A model generated the notes under the pieces. It saw nothing but the letters and a program-made list of their open reading frames with translations, made no database searches and was not told where the DNA came from. The position numbers and the translations under genes were made by a program. 64,000 bases of DNA from Actinopolyspora halophila DSM 43834. Lineage in GTDB: Bacteria > Actinomycetota > Actinomycetes > Mycobacteriales > Pseudonocardiaceae. Every line of letters starts with the position of its first letter. Position 1 is the stretch's first letter. Location of the stretch: positions 3,327,276 to 3,391,275 of the forward strand of contig NZ_AQUI01000002.1 of the NCBI RefSeq assembly GCF_000371785.1, in the 5' to 3' direction. Shown here piece by piece: positions 49,732 to 59,297 of this stretch.

Positions 49732-52677
49732 TCACGGGGTGTACTCGCCGGTGAGCATGGCCGCGGCCAGCTCCACCCGCGAGCGGTAGCCGGTCCGGGC
49801 GAACATCCGGGTGAGCCTGCCCTCCACGCTCTTCTCGCTGGTGCCGAACACCGTCGCCAGCTGGCGGTTGCCCAGTCCCTCGGTGACCAGCACCGCGAGC
49901 AGCCGCTCGTTCTCCGCCGTGGCCGCGCTGCGTCCCGGCACGGAGACGTCGTGGTCGCGCATGATCCGGCGCATCCGGGCGCGCCACAACAGCGCGTCGA
50001 GCTCGCCGAAGATCTCGTAGGCCTCGGTCAGCAGCCGTGCCGTGTCAACACCGGACAGGGCCGCCCGGACGAACGTCCAGGCCATCTCGTCCGGCATCGC
50101 GCGCTCACGTGCCAGGCGCACCGCGTCCCGTCCAGCCTGCCGGTCGCCGCGGACCAGGGCGCGGGAGAGCAGCCAGGTGATCTCCGCCCGACCGGTGCCC
50201 AGCGCCTCGGCGACCAGACCACCTCGCCGGACGCACTCCTCGGCGCCGTCAAGGTCGCCTCGGCAGTGCTCGCGGACGGCGAGATCGGACCACATCCACT
50301 CGGTCCCCAGCACGAAGCCGCGCTCGTCGGCCGAGCGCAGTCCGGTCCGCAGCAGCTCGTCCGCCTCGGACGTCTCCCCGATCGCGTGCAGCACCCACGC
50401 GTCGACGTGGTCGAACACGTGATCGAGATGCCTGCCCCGAACCATCCCGGTCAGTTGCCGGCCCCGGCTCAACCAGCCCCTCCCGATCAGCACTCCGGCC
50501 GCGTCGTGGGCCATCGCCATCAGGGCCAGCGGACGTGCCGAGTAGCTCCCCTCTGCGATGCTGCGGCGCGCGATGTCCAGTCCCGTCGAGTGTTCCCCCC
50601 GCAGCAGCCGGAGCAACGACCGGTCCGAGCTCTGCAACTGCTCGAAGGTGAGCCCCCGCGCGTCGAGCACCCGCATAGCCTCGTCCAGCTCCCCGAGCAG
50701 CAGGAGCATGTTGACTTCGTAACGCGCCTGCTCGAAACGGTGCTGCGGGAAGTCCCACGCACGCCACAACCCCGGATCCCGCAGGAACCGGCGCAGAACG
50801 TCCGGCTGCCCCAGCAGTACCCCGGCACCCCCGCGGAACATGTCCCCGAAGTCGGCGGTGACCGGATTCGCCTCCGACCACAGCTGCCGGTTCCGCTCCA
50901 GCAACCGGGCCCCTTCGGCCCAACGGCCCTGCATGATCAGGGTGAACCCCCTGGTGACCAGTTCGTTCGCCCGTCCGCCGGGAACCGGCGGCGCCTCCCC
51001 TCTCGCCAGCCGGTCCAACTCCGACCAACGCTCGCACGCGGCGAGACCGTTCACGTACACGATCGCGATCTCCTGGGCCATCTCGACCGACAACCGGTCG
51101 GCGTGCTCGACCAACGTCGCCCGAGCCCCGTCGGCGGCCTCGGCCATCCGGCTGTGGATGCCGCAGGCGGCGCTGTACATCCGCATCGCCACGGCGCGCT
51201 GCTCCGGATCGACCACCCGATCGAGCACAGCCCGCAACCAGCGCACGGCGTGCAGCCCGTCGGTGAACATCACCTCCCCGCTGCGCGCCAGCAGCACCTC
51301 GGCGGAGCGCTGCGGATCGACCAACGCGCCCGCGTCGGCCAGCCGGTCCGGCAGGAAGTGCTCCTCGACCGGTTCGACTGCGCCGTCCCACACGGCGGTC
51401 GCGGCCAGCGCGCAGAGCCTGCGCCGCTCGTAGGGCCCCAGGCAGGACTCGAGCGCGTCCCGCACCGCCGGGATCCGGAACCGCCACCGCGTCCCGCGCG
51501 AGCCGACCAGCACCCGGTCGGCCACCAGCGCGTCCAACGCGGCACGCACGGTTCCCGAAGCGAGGTCGAGCGCCTCGGCCGCCAGCTCGACCGCGCTCTC
51601 CCCGAGCGGGGCGAGCACGGCCATCGCCCGAGCCACCGACCAGCACACCGAACCGGCCTCGTAGATCGAGGCCGGTAACGGATGCCGCTCGGGCAAGGGC
51701 GGCCACTCCACCCCGGACCGGGTGTAGGCGTGCCGGTCCACCACCCGCAGCACCCCGGCCTGCTGGTGCAGCTCGACCATCGAACGCAACGCCGCGGGAT
51801 TGCCCCGGGTCGCCGTGTGCATCCGGTCGACGAGCTCGGAATCCGGCACGGCCCGGACCGACTCGGCGAGGAACTCCGCGCTCTGCGCCCGGGTCAAGGG
51901 ACGCAGCGGGACGTGCCGGGCGAGCCCGTCGGCCACCAGCCGATCCACCTCGACGGCGAGCCGTCGCCCGTCCTGCTGGGCGGAGCGGCCCAGCCGCCAC
52001 GTCGCCACGATCGAACACCCCTGCCCGGCGAGCAGGCGCACGAACCGGTCGAGCAGCGAGGCGGTGGCGCCATCGACCCACTGCGCGTCGTCGATCAGCA
52101 CGGTCAGCGGCGCGTGGCCACGCACCAGGGAGAACACGGTGTTGGCCAGCTGGGCGGGAACCTCACCGGAGCCGCCCCGAGCGGCGTCGGCGCTGAGCCT
52201 GGCAACGACCCCCAGCACCGAGTCCCGGTCGACGTGTCCCCCCTGTCCCGCGGACGGTTCGAGAGCGGTGAGCACCCGGTACAGCAGACCGTAGGGGGTG
52301 GTTCGTTCGTGCTCACCGACCCGCACCGACACCACCCGGGCATCCGCCGCGGCGAGCTCTCCGGCGAGGGCGCTCAACACCGCCGAACGCCCGCTGCCCA
52401 CCTCACCGGTGAGCACCGTCAACGGGACGCGGCCGGACAACGCGCCGGAACGCACCCGTTCGACCAGCGCCCGCCTGCCGAACATCGACGTCACCGACGG
52501 CTCGTCCCGCTCCGGAGCGGGGGCCGGGCGCGGTTCCCATCGGGAGGAGTCAACCACGTCGATCACCGGTCCCCGCGCGGTCGCGGCCCTCGGCGCCCAC
52601 GCCCTCCGAGATCGCTCGCGCCGGGGTGGGACGGGACGCCGGACGGCCGGACGCGTCTCGATCTCATGGTGATCCAT
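49732..52677 (-). CDS. LAL-type (large ATP-binding LuxR) regulator 1
   Basis: A 981-residue regulator with an AAA-type ATPase domain (Walker A GEVGSGRS at 91-98, VLIDDAQWVDG as Walker B), a long TPR-like middle and a C-terminal LuxR helix-turn-helix (ENERLLAVLVTEGLGNRQLATVFGTSEKSVEGRLTRMFARTG). ATG at 52677 has only a distant GGAGGGAG; a later Met at residue 65 is a weaker alternative. It is divergent from a paralogue and lies at the edge of the type VII locus, so control of that locus is the natural guess. Confidence 0.85.
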   Translation of the reverse strand: MDHHEIETRPAVRRPVPPRRERSRRAWAPRAATARGPVIDVVDSSRWEPRPAPAPERDEPSVTSMFGRRALVERVRSGALSGRVPLTVLTGEVGSGRSAVLSALAGELAAADARVVSVRVGEHERTTPYGLLYRVLTALEPSAGQGGHVDRDSVLGVVARLSADAARGGSGEVPAQLANTVFSLVRGHAPLTVLIDDAQWVDGATASLLDRFVRLLAGQGCSIVATWRLGRSAQQDGRRLAVEVDRLVADGLARHVPLRPLTRAQSAEFLAESVRAVPDSELVDRMHTATRGNPAALRSMVELHQQAGVLRVVDRHAYTRSGVEWPPLPERHPLPASIYEAGSVCWSVARAMAVLAPLGESAVELAAEALDLASGTVRAALDALVADRVLVGSRGTRWRFRIPAVRDALESCLGPYERRRLCALAATAVWDGAVEPVEEHFLPDRLADAGALVDPQRSAEVLLARSGEVMFTDGLHAVRWLRAVLDRVVDPEQRAVAMRMYSAACGIHSRMAEAADGARATLVEHADRLSVEMAQEIAIVYVNGLAACERWSELDRLARGEAPPVPGGRANELVTRGFTLIMQGRWAEGARLLERNRQLWSEANPVTADFGDMFRGGAGVLLGQPDVLRRFLRDPGLWRAWDFPQHRFEQARYEVNMLLLLGELDEAMRVLDARGLTFEQLQSSDRSLLRLLRGEHSTGLDIARRSIAEGSYSARPLALMAMAHDAAGVLIGRGWLSRGRQLTGMVRGRHLDHVFDHVDAWVLHAIGETSEADELLRTGLRSADERGFVLGTEWMWSDLAVREHCRGDLDGAEECVRRGGLVAEALGTGRAEITWLLSRALVRGDRQAGRDAVRLARERAMPDEMAWTFVRAALSGVDTARLLTEAYEIFGELDALLWRARMRRIMRDHDVSVPGRSAATAENERLLAVLVTEGLGNRQLATVFGTSEKSVEGRLTRMFARTGYRSRVELAAAMLTGEYTP

Positions 52678-52725
52678 TGTGGTCCACGCGAGGGATCTCC
52701 CTCCATCTAGGGCATCGTGATTACC

Positions 52726-52743
52726 AACACTGGCGGGAGTGTT
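52726..52743. promoter_or_regulatory. Inverted repeat between the two LAL genes
   Basis: AACACT (52726-52731) and AGTGTT (52738-52743) separated by six bases, roughly mid-way in the 155-base gap between the divergent LAL starts. LuxR-type dimers bind such dyads, so auto- or cross-regulation is plausible. Confidence 0.5.
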
Positions 52744-52832
52744 CACATCCTGGATAACAACGAGGGAGCCCCGCCCCCACCGGGCGAGCGACACCGCACG
52801 TCGGCACCCACGCACACCAGGAAGAAAGGCGA

Positions 52833-55658
52833 ATGGCTCGCGAACGCACCACGATCCTCGGCCGGGACGAGCAGTGGGCCCGACTCGACGACACCGTCCA
52901 CGCCACCGACGAAGCCGGAGCACTGCTGGTCCTGCGCGGACCCAACGGCTCGGGAAAGACCGCCCTGATCGAGACCGCCACGAAGAACTGGTTGCGACAC
53001 GACGTGCAGGTGCTCTCGCTCTCGGCCACCGTCCCGGCACCACGCATGTTCGACGCACTGCTGGATGCCGTGCGCCGAAGAGTGGACGAGCACCGCTCCC
53101 CCGAGTTATTGGAAGCCGTCGCGGCGGCGGCACGGCTGCGGCACCGCGGCGGGGGCCCCTCCGAACTCACCCCGCTGCCCCTGGTGCACGAGCTCACCCG
53201 CGCGCTGACCCAGCTGGTGCGCGGGCAGCGCACCGTCCTGGTGATCGAGGACATCGACCACATCGCCCGCGAGTCGGCCTCCGTCCTGGCCTCGCTGGCC
53301 CACGGGGTCCGCGCGGCGGGCGGCGTGGTGCTTACCACGGTCGGCAGCACCTCGTGGGGAGCACACCAGCAACTGGTGAACCTCGCCGACTCCGTGCTGG
53401 ACCTTCCTGCCCTGCCCGAGGACGACGTCACAGCTCTGCTGGCGCGGTGGTCCGGGGGACAGGCGACCGTCGACCCGGCCACGACCGCGGCGCTGCACGC
53501 GGCCCTGGGACCACTGTTCGGCAACCCGCGAACGCTGCGTTCGACCGTGCACGCGCTGCGCTCCGAGGAACGCCTCGTGGTCATCGACGAGCACCTGTGC
53601 CTGCGACCACCCGAGGAACCGATCGCGCTGGCCGCGGACCACGAACTGCTCCGGCGGGTGCACGAGTGCGGCCCCGAGGCCGACCGGATCGTGTGGACCC
53701 TGGCGGTGCTCGGTGAGCTCGACGTGAACGACCTGCCGGTACTCGCCGAGATCGCCGACGTCGAGCTGCACGCCTGCGGCCGAGTGCTGGACCGGCTGGT
53801 ACGCGACGACGTCCTGCGAGAGACCAGCGGGCGGGTGCACCTGCCGGTGCCCGCGCTGGGAACGGCGCTGGGCCGCGAGGGTTCGCGATCACCGCACGCG
53901 GTGCACGGCGCGCTCGCCCGGCACATGCTCGCTCAGCACGAACGCGGCGTCGCGGTGGACCAGTCGGCACTGGCCCACCACCTCGTCGCGGCGGGCCCCG
54001 AAACCGGCAGTCGTGACGGGCTGGAACTCCTGATCGCCGAGGCGGACGGAGCCGCGCGCACGGACCCGGCGCGGGCCGCCGAGCGCTACCGCGCGGCAGT
54101 GCTCCGGCTTCCGGGCCCGGAGCGGCGACTGCCGAGGCTGCTGGCGGCGATGACCCGGCTGCAGCTGTCCCAGCACCGCCTCCGGGAACTGGCCGACGAC
54201 CTCGAAACCGTGCTGCCCGCACTGCTGGACACGTTCCCGCCCGAGGACGGTCCGGAAGGCCCCGCCCCCTACGGAAACGACGACGCGGCGACGCTGGCCG
54301 AGCTCGCGATCTGCTGGTTCCTGGTGCAGCTGCACGAAGGACGCATCGCCGAGCTCCACCACGCGACACGACTGTTCGACCTGGTGACCACACGCGACGA
54401 GAGCACCGATGCGATGCGCCGGTTCTTCTCCGCGCTGTTCCGCGGACGCGTGCGCGAGGCCACGACCACGCTCAACACGCTGATCGGCACCTTCTCCTCC
54501 GAGCAGGACGAGACACGGCCGACGACCGCCCTCGACGACGTGTTGATGCTACTCAACGCCTTGGAAGGCGATCACGAGGAGTTCCGGCACGCCTTCTCGT
54601 GGTGGCAACGCCGCCGCCCGGATGGGCGCAGCGCCCCGGACACCGAGCAGCTGCGCGACGCGGGGAGCATGCTCGACCACACCGCGGCGCTGGAGCTGAT
54701 TCTCGGGCCCTGGCAGGAAGGGCACTCCCACGGCGGCGCACACGATTACCAGCTGGTGCTGCGTTCCTATTACACCGGTGAGTGGGACACGGCGCTGTCG
54801 ACGGCCCGCTCGCTGGAGGCGGCCCGCACGCACGCCCGGGGTTCCCTGACGCACCACCTCACCCGAGTGGTCGCGGCGGAGATCTGCGCGGCCCGCGGCC
54901 ACTTCCGCCGTGCCGAGGACTGGTTGGCCCGTATCCCGCACGGATTCGCCTGCGGCCACCTCGTCGCCTGGGTACGCTGCGGCCTGCGCCACCGCCGCGG
55001 CAACACCGCCGCGGCCGTCACGGACGGGTGGCGGGAATACCAGCGCCACCGCGACCGGGGTAGCACGGCAGGCCTGGAACGACTGCTCGAACGGTTGATC
55101 GATTACAGCGTCCGGCTCGGCGACCGTGAAGGTGCCGAGCGGATGCTCGAACATCTGGAGGACTTCGAGGCCCGCTACCGCACGCCCTCCGCCCGGGAGG
55201 CATCACTGATCGCGAGCGGGATGGTGCGTTCGGACACGACGCGGCTGCGCCAGGGAGTCGAATTGGCCAAGCAGCGCGGCGACGCCCACCGGGTCGCCCG
55301 CGGTTGCGCGGCGACCGGCGAGCTCCTCGACGAGCCGCAACCGTGGTTGCACGAGGGATACGCCCTGGTCAAACGGTTCGGCTCCTCGTACGGACGCGGG
55401 GTCTTCAGCGATCTGATGCGCAGCCGCGGAATCGCGCTGACCCGCTCACGCGGGCCGAAGGAGCCGCTGTCGAGCACCGAGAGCCGGATCATCGATCTGG
55501 TCAGCGACGGCCACACCAACCGCCAGATCGCGATGGCGGTGCAGGCCAGCGAGAAAACCGTGGAAAGCCACCTGACCAAACTGTTCGCCCGCACCGGCTG
55601 CCGCTCCCGCGTGGAGCTGGCCACCGCTCGGCTGGAGGGCAGGCTCCCGAACGGCTGA
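52833..55658 (+). CDS. LAL-type (large ATP-binding LuxR) regulator 2
   Basis: A 941-residue paralogue of the divergent LAL: Walker A GPNGSGKT at 36-43, Walker B VLVIEDIDHIA, TPR-like middle, and a C-terminal LuxR HTH (LSSTESRIIDLVSDGHTNRQIAMAVQASEKTVESHLTKLFARTG). The HTH is close to that of regulator 1 (both carry NRQ, SEK and RTG-RSRVELA), so they may see related sites. ATG at 52833 with GGAAGAAAGG ahead. The EccA-like gene follows after 62 bases in the same direction. Confidence 0.87.
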   Translation: MARERTTILGRDEQWARLDDTVHATDEAGALLVLRGPNGSGKTALIETATKNWLRHDVQVLSLSATVPAPRMFDALLDAVRRRVDEHRSPELLEAVAAAARLRHRGGGPSELTPLPLVHELTRALTQLVRGQRTVLVIEDIDHIARESASVLASLAHGVRAAGGVVLTTVGSTSWGAHQQLVNLADSVLDLPALPEDDVTALLARWSGGQATVDPATTAALHAALGPLFGNPRTLRSTVHALRSEERLVVIDEHLCLRPPEEPIALAADHELLRRVHECGPEADRIVWTLAVLGELDVNDLPVLAEIADVELHACGRVLDRLVRDDVLRETSGRVHLPVPALGTALGREGSRSPHAVHGALARHMLAQHERGVAVDQSALAHHLVAAGPETGSRDGLELLIAEADGAARTDPARAAERYRAAVLRLPGPERRLPRLLAAMTRLQLSQHRLRELADDLETVLPALLDTFPPEDGPEGPAPYGNDDAATLAELAICWFLVQLHEGRIAELHHATRLFDLVTTRDESTDAMRRFFSALFRGRVREATTTLNTLIGTFSSEQDETRPTTALDDVLMLLNALEGDHEEFRHAFSWWQRRRPDGRSAPDTEQLRDAGSMLDHTAALELILGPWQEGHSHGGAHDYQLVLRSYYTGEWDTALSTARSLEAARTHARGSLTHHLTRVVAAEICAARGHFRRAEDWLARIPHGFACGHLVAWVRCGLRHRRGNTAAAVTDGWREYQRHRDRGSTAGLERLLERLIDYSVRLGDREGAERMLEHLEDFEARYRTPSAREASLIASGMVRSDTTRLRQGVELAKQRGDAHRVARGCAATGELLDEPQPWLHEGYALVKRFGSSYGRGVFSDLMRSRGIALTRSRGPKEPLSSTESRIIDLVSDGHTNRQIAMAVQASEKTVESHLTKLFARTGCRSRVELATARLEGRLPNG

Positions 55659-55720
55659 GCGCGGAGCAGCACGAGCGCCGTGTCCGGGCACGCGCCGACC
55701 GAGCACGAGAAAGGACAGCG

Positions 55721-58108
55721 TTGATCATCGTCTCGCCGGGCACGCCCGGCTGCCACCGGTCGATAGCCGAAGCGGTGCGCACCGCCCCCGAAGGCGCCAC
55801 GGTGCACGTCGCGCCCGGACAGTACGCGGAGAACCTGGCACCGAGCACACCGGTCACGATCACCGCCGAGGACGGGCCCGACACCGTCGAGATCACGACC
55901 GAACGGGGACCGGTGGTCTCGGCCGACGTCCCGACGAAACTGAGCGGGCTGACGCTGCGCTCGACCGATCCCGAAACCCCCGCCTGCGTGGCCGGGGCGG
56001 GACTGTTGACCCTCACGGAGTGCCGGGTCGAGGCGGCCGCCTGGGCAGCGGTCTACGCCCACGGCCGGGGCAGTCTGGTGGCGCGCGACTGCTCCGTCGG
56101 CAATTCCGAGGGGGCCGGGGTCGTGGTCACCTCGTCAGCCGGAAGCTCGGTCGAGAGGTGCACCATCACCAGGCCGGGGACCTCGGGGATCGTGGCAGCC
56201 GAGCACGGCGTGCTCACGCTGCGCTCGAGCACGGTCGAGCGGGCGGAGGGCAACGGCCTGTGCCTGAACGGGCACGGACGCGTCGACGGCGAGGACGTCA
56301 CGATCATCGGAGCGCTCAAACCCGCGCTGGCCGTGGAGGAACAGGCATCGGCCACGCTGACCCGACTGGCGGCACGCGAGAACCGCGGCGTCGGCTGCTA
56401 CCTGGCCACCACCTCGACCGTGGAACTGACCGAGTGCTCCGTCGACGGGGCCGAGGCCGACGGGCTGCTGCTGGCCTCCACCGGCCACACCGTGCTGGAG
56501 CAGTGCACCGTGGCCCGCAGCACCCAGCACGGCCTCCGGATCACCGGCGGCTCCACCGGGGTCGTCCGCGACTGCACGATCACCGGCGTGCGCGGGACGG
56601 GGACCGCCCTCGCGGACGAGGCGAGCACCGAGCTCGAACGGCTCACCGTCCGCGACTGCACGGGAACCGGACTGACCGCGAGCACCGGCGCCACCCCCAC
56701 GATCCACCGACTGCGGATCACCGACCCGGCGGGCGCGGCCGTGGAGATCACCACCGGGGCGCGGGCCGGGCTGGACAACGTCGAGATCGAACGGGCCGGC
56801 GAGGTGGGCGTGCTCGTCGCCGACGACGGCTCGGCGCTGGTGCACGGGTGCAGCGTGCGGGACACGAACGACTCCGGGGTGGTGGTGACCCGCTCCACGA
56901 ACGCCACGTTCGAGGACTGTGACGTCCACCGATCCGGCGGCGACGGAGTCCACATCGGCGACCGGGGCGGGATCCGACTGAACCGCTGCCGCGTGCGCTC
57001 CGGGCGAGCCAGCGGAACACGGATCGAGCCCTCCGGCCGGGCCGAATTGTCCGAATCGGAGTTCGCCGAGAACGAGGCCGACGGCATCAGCGTGCGATCG
57101 ACGGAAACCGTGGTGCTGCGCGACTGCACGGCTACCGGCAACCGGGGTGCCGGCCTGCGGCGGACGGTTCCCTCGGAAGCACTGACCGTGGAACGCTTCA
57201 CCAGCACCGGCAACGGGTTCCCGGACGCGCACGGCGTCGGCGATGAAGGCTCCTACGACTCCGCGGCCGAGGGCGCGGCCGAGCGCAGCGAACCCATGCG
57301 GGAGTTGACCTCGCTGGTGGGACTGGAAGGCGTCAAACACGACGTCACCACGCTGGTGAACCTGAACAAGATGGCCAAGCGGCGCCAGGAAGCAGGCCTG
57401 TCGGCTCCCCCGATGAGCCGACATCTGGTCTTCGCCGGGGCGCCGGGCACCGGCAAGACCACCGTGGCCCGGCTCTACGGCGCGGTACTGGCCGAACTGG
57501 GCGTGCTCGCCTCCGGACACCTGGTCGAGGTGTCGCGTGCCGACCTGGTCGCCGACATCGTCGGCGGCACCGCGATCAAGACGACCGAGGAGTTCAACAA
57601 GGCGCTCGGCGGGGTGCTCTTCGTCGACGAGGCCTACACGCTGAGCAGCTCCTCCGGCGGATCCGGGCCGGACTTCGGCAAGGAGGCCGTGGACACCCTG
57701 GTCAAACTGATGGAGGACCACCGGGACGAGGTGGTGGTGATCGCGGCGGGCTACTCTGCGGAGATGCGCGAGTTCATGGCCACCAACCCCGGATTGGAGT
57801 CCCGCTTCAGCCGAACCATCGAGTTCACCAACTACACCGCCGAGGAACTGGTCACGATCGTGCGCCAGCAGTGCGCCGAGCACGACTACCAGCTCGACGA
57901 GAGCGCCGCCGAAGCGCTGGAGGACTACTTCGAGGCACTGCCCAAGGACGGCACCTTCGGCAACGGCCGAACCGCGCGCAAAACCTTCGAGCGGATGGTA
58001 GACCAGCAGGCCTCACGCCTGTCGGTGTCGCCGGACACCTCCACCGCGGACCTGACCCGGCTGACCGCCGAGGACCTCGACGGCATCGGGGCGGGAACAC
58101 CGCAGTGA
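55721..58108 (+). CDS. Beta-helix/AAA+ (EccA-like, CbxX/CfxQ) fusion protein
   Basis: A 795-residue protein. Residues 1 to about 510 are a right-handed parallel beta-helix: many repeats of about 22-25 residues (VERCTITRPGTSGIVAAEHG, LEQCTVARSTQHGLRITGGS, FEDCDVHRSGGDGVHIGDRG). From about 530 it is a CbxX/CfxQ AAA+ ATPase with Walker A GAPGTGKT at 573-580, Walker B VLFVDEAY at 632-639 and GLESRFSRTIEF in the sensor/Arg region. EccA of ESX systems has the same ATPase behind a TPR domain, so this looks like an EccA with a swapped N-terminus. TTG start at 55721 is set by AAAGGA 5-6 bases upstream; no ATG is available near it. It is the last plus-strand gene of the type VII block. Confidence 0.85.
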   Translation: MIIVSPGTPGCHRSIAEAVRTAPEGATVHVAPGQYAENLAPSTPVTITAEDGPDTVEITTERGPVVSADVPTKLSGLTLRSTDPETPACVAGAGLLTLTECRVEAAAWAAVYAHGRGSLVARDCSVGNSEGAGVVVTSSAGSSVERCTITRPGTSGIVAAEHGVLTLRSSTVERAEGNGLCLNGHGRVDGEDVTIIGALKPALAVEEQASATLTRLAARENRGVGCYLATTSTVELTECSVDGAEADGLLLASTGHTVLEQCTVARSTQHGLRITGGSTGVVRDCTITGVRGTGTALADEASTELERLTVRDCTGTGLTASTGATPTIHRLRITDPAGAAVEITTGARAGLDNVEIERAGEVGVLVADDGSALVHGCSVRDTNDSGVVVTRSTNATFEDCDVHRSGGDGVHIGDRGGIRLNRCRVRSGRASGTRIEPSGRAELSESEFAENEADGISVRSTETVVLRDCTATGNRGAGLRRTVPSEALTVERFTSTGNGFPDAHGVGDEGSYDSAAEGAAERSEPMRELTSLVGLEGVKHDVTTLVNLNKMAKRRQEAGLSAPPMSRHLVFAGAPGTGKTTVARLYGAVLAELGVLASGHLVEVSRADLVADIVGGTAIKTTEEFNKALGGVLFVDEAYTLSSSSGGSGPDFGKEAVDTLVKLMEDHRDEVVVIAAGYSAEMREFMATNPGLESRFSRTIEFTNYTAEELVTIVRQQCAEHDYQLDESAAEALEDYFEALPKDGTFGNGRTARKTFERMVDQQASRLSVSPDTSTADLTRLTAEDLDGIGAGTPQ

Positions 58109-58143
58109 TCCGGGTCGGGCCGATCCGGGGGTGAGCCGGGAAG

Positions 58144-58158
58144 CCCCGCAAACCGGGG
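58144..58158. terminator. Possible terminator between convergent genes
   Basis: CCCCG (58144-58148) and CGGGG (58154-58158) form a short stem in the 132-base gap between the EccA-like gene and the polyprenyl synthase, which converge. The stem is short, so this is tentative. Confidence 0.35.
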
Positions 58159-58240
58159 TCGGCCGGCGTGGACGACCCCGCTGCCCGGCCCCGGCCTGCC
58201 TCCTCGTCCGAATCCGCACCGGCCGAGCACCGACCAGCGC

Positions 58241-59284
58241 CTAGTGGTCGCGTCGGGTGACGAGGTGCGCGAGCGCGGTCAGCTCGTACGTTCGAGCGGT
58301 GAGACCCGCCGCCTCGAGGTGGTGCAGAGCCTGGGCGAGCAGCTGGTCGGTGCGGGTGTGACTCCACTCCCGCCCCCCGGCGGTGTCGACGAGGTCGGCG
58401 GTGTCGTTCAGATCGGATTCCGAGACCGGAGGGTGATGGTAGTACTCGGCGAGTTGCTGCCCGGCGGGACCGTCGGAGTTCAGCGCGAACACCACCGGCA
58501 GGGTCTTCTTGCGGGCGTGCAGGTCGGAGTAGGCGGACTTGCCGGTGACCTCGGGATCGCCCCAGATTCCGAGCAGGTCGTCGACGTGCTGGAAGGCCAG
58601 CCCGAGATCGTGACCGAAATGGCGCAGGTGCTCGATTCGCTGCGAATCGGCACCGGCGAACAGAGCACCGAGCTCGCAGGAGGTCGCCAGCAGCGCGGCG
58701 GTCTTGGCTTCGGCCATGCGTTGGCACTCGGCGACGTCCACATCGCTGCGTTGCTCGAAGGCCAGATCCGTGACCTGGCCCTGAATCAGCTCTTGGACAG
58801 TGGTGTTGAGCAGTCGTATGCCGGGCAGAGCGGCCGAATGCCCACTGTCGGCGAGCACTTCGGACGCCAGTGAGAGCAGGGCGTCACCAGCCAGGATCGC
58901 CGCGCTGGCCCCGAACACGGTCCAGGCCGTGGGACGGTGGCGACGCGTGGCGTCGGTGTCGATGACGTCGTCGTGCAGCAGCGAGAAGTTGTGCACGAGC
59001 TCGACGGCGACCGCGGCGGGCAGCGCCTCCTCGACGGTGCCGCCGACGGCCTCGGCGGCCAGCAGCACCAGCGCGGGACGCAGCGCCTTACCGCCGGAGC
59101 CGTCGCTGGAGTTGCCGTGCTCGTCGATCCAGCCGAACTGGTACCGAGCGATGTGGCGCATGTCCTCGGGCAGCGTGTCGAGAGCGGACCGCAGCGCCGG
59201 ATCGACCCGGCCACGCGCGACCTCCAGGGCGCGATACGCCTCCTGGACCGGGACGGCGTGCGGGAGCACATCGGGGCTGGCCAT
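58241..59284 (-). CDS. Polyprenyl diphosphate synthase of the geosmin/encapsulin operon
   Basis: A 347-residue trans-prenyl diphosphate synthase that condenses IPP onto allylic diphosphates. It has GGKALRP (64-70), the first Asp-rich motif DDVID at 105-109 (LLHDDVIDTD) and the second motif DDLLGIWGD (235-243), where Gly stands in place of the last Asp, as in several actinobacterial enzymes of this type. ATG 59284 has AAAGGA 9 bases ahead. It starts 13 bases after encapsulin B stops. It probably supplies farnesyl diphosphate, the geosmin precursor; chain length is inferred from context. Polyprenyl synthases are also known cargo of family 2B encapsulins. Confidence 0.87.
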   Translation of the reverse strand: MASPDVLPHAVPVQEAYRALEVARGRVDPALRSALDTLPEDMRHIARYQFGWIDEHGNSSDGSGGKALRPALVLLAAEAVGGTVEEALPAAVAVELVHNFSLLHDDVIDTDATRRHRPTAWTVFGASAAILAGDALLSLASEVLADSGHSAALPGIRLLNTTVQELIQGQVTDLAFEQRSDVDVAECQRMAEAKTAALLATSCELGALFAGADSQRIEHLRHFGHDLGLAFQHVDDLLGIWGDPEVTGKSAYSDLHARKKTLPVVFALNSDGPAGQQLAEYYHHPPVSESDLNDTADLVDTAGGREWSHTRTDQLLAQALHHLEAAGLTARTYELTALAHLVTRRDH

Positions 59285-59297
59285 GTGCGTGTTCCTT

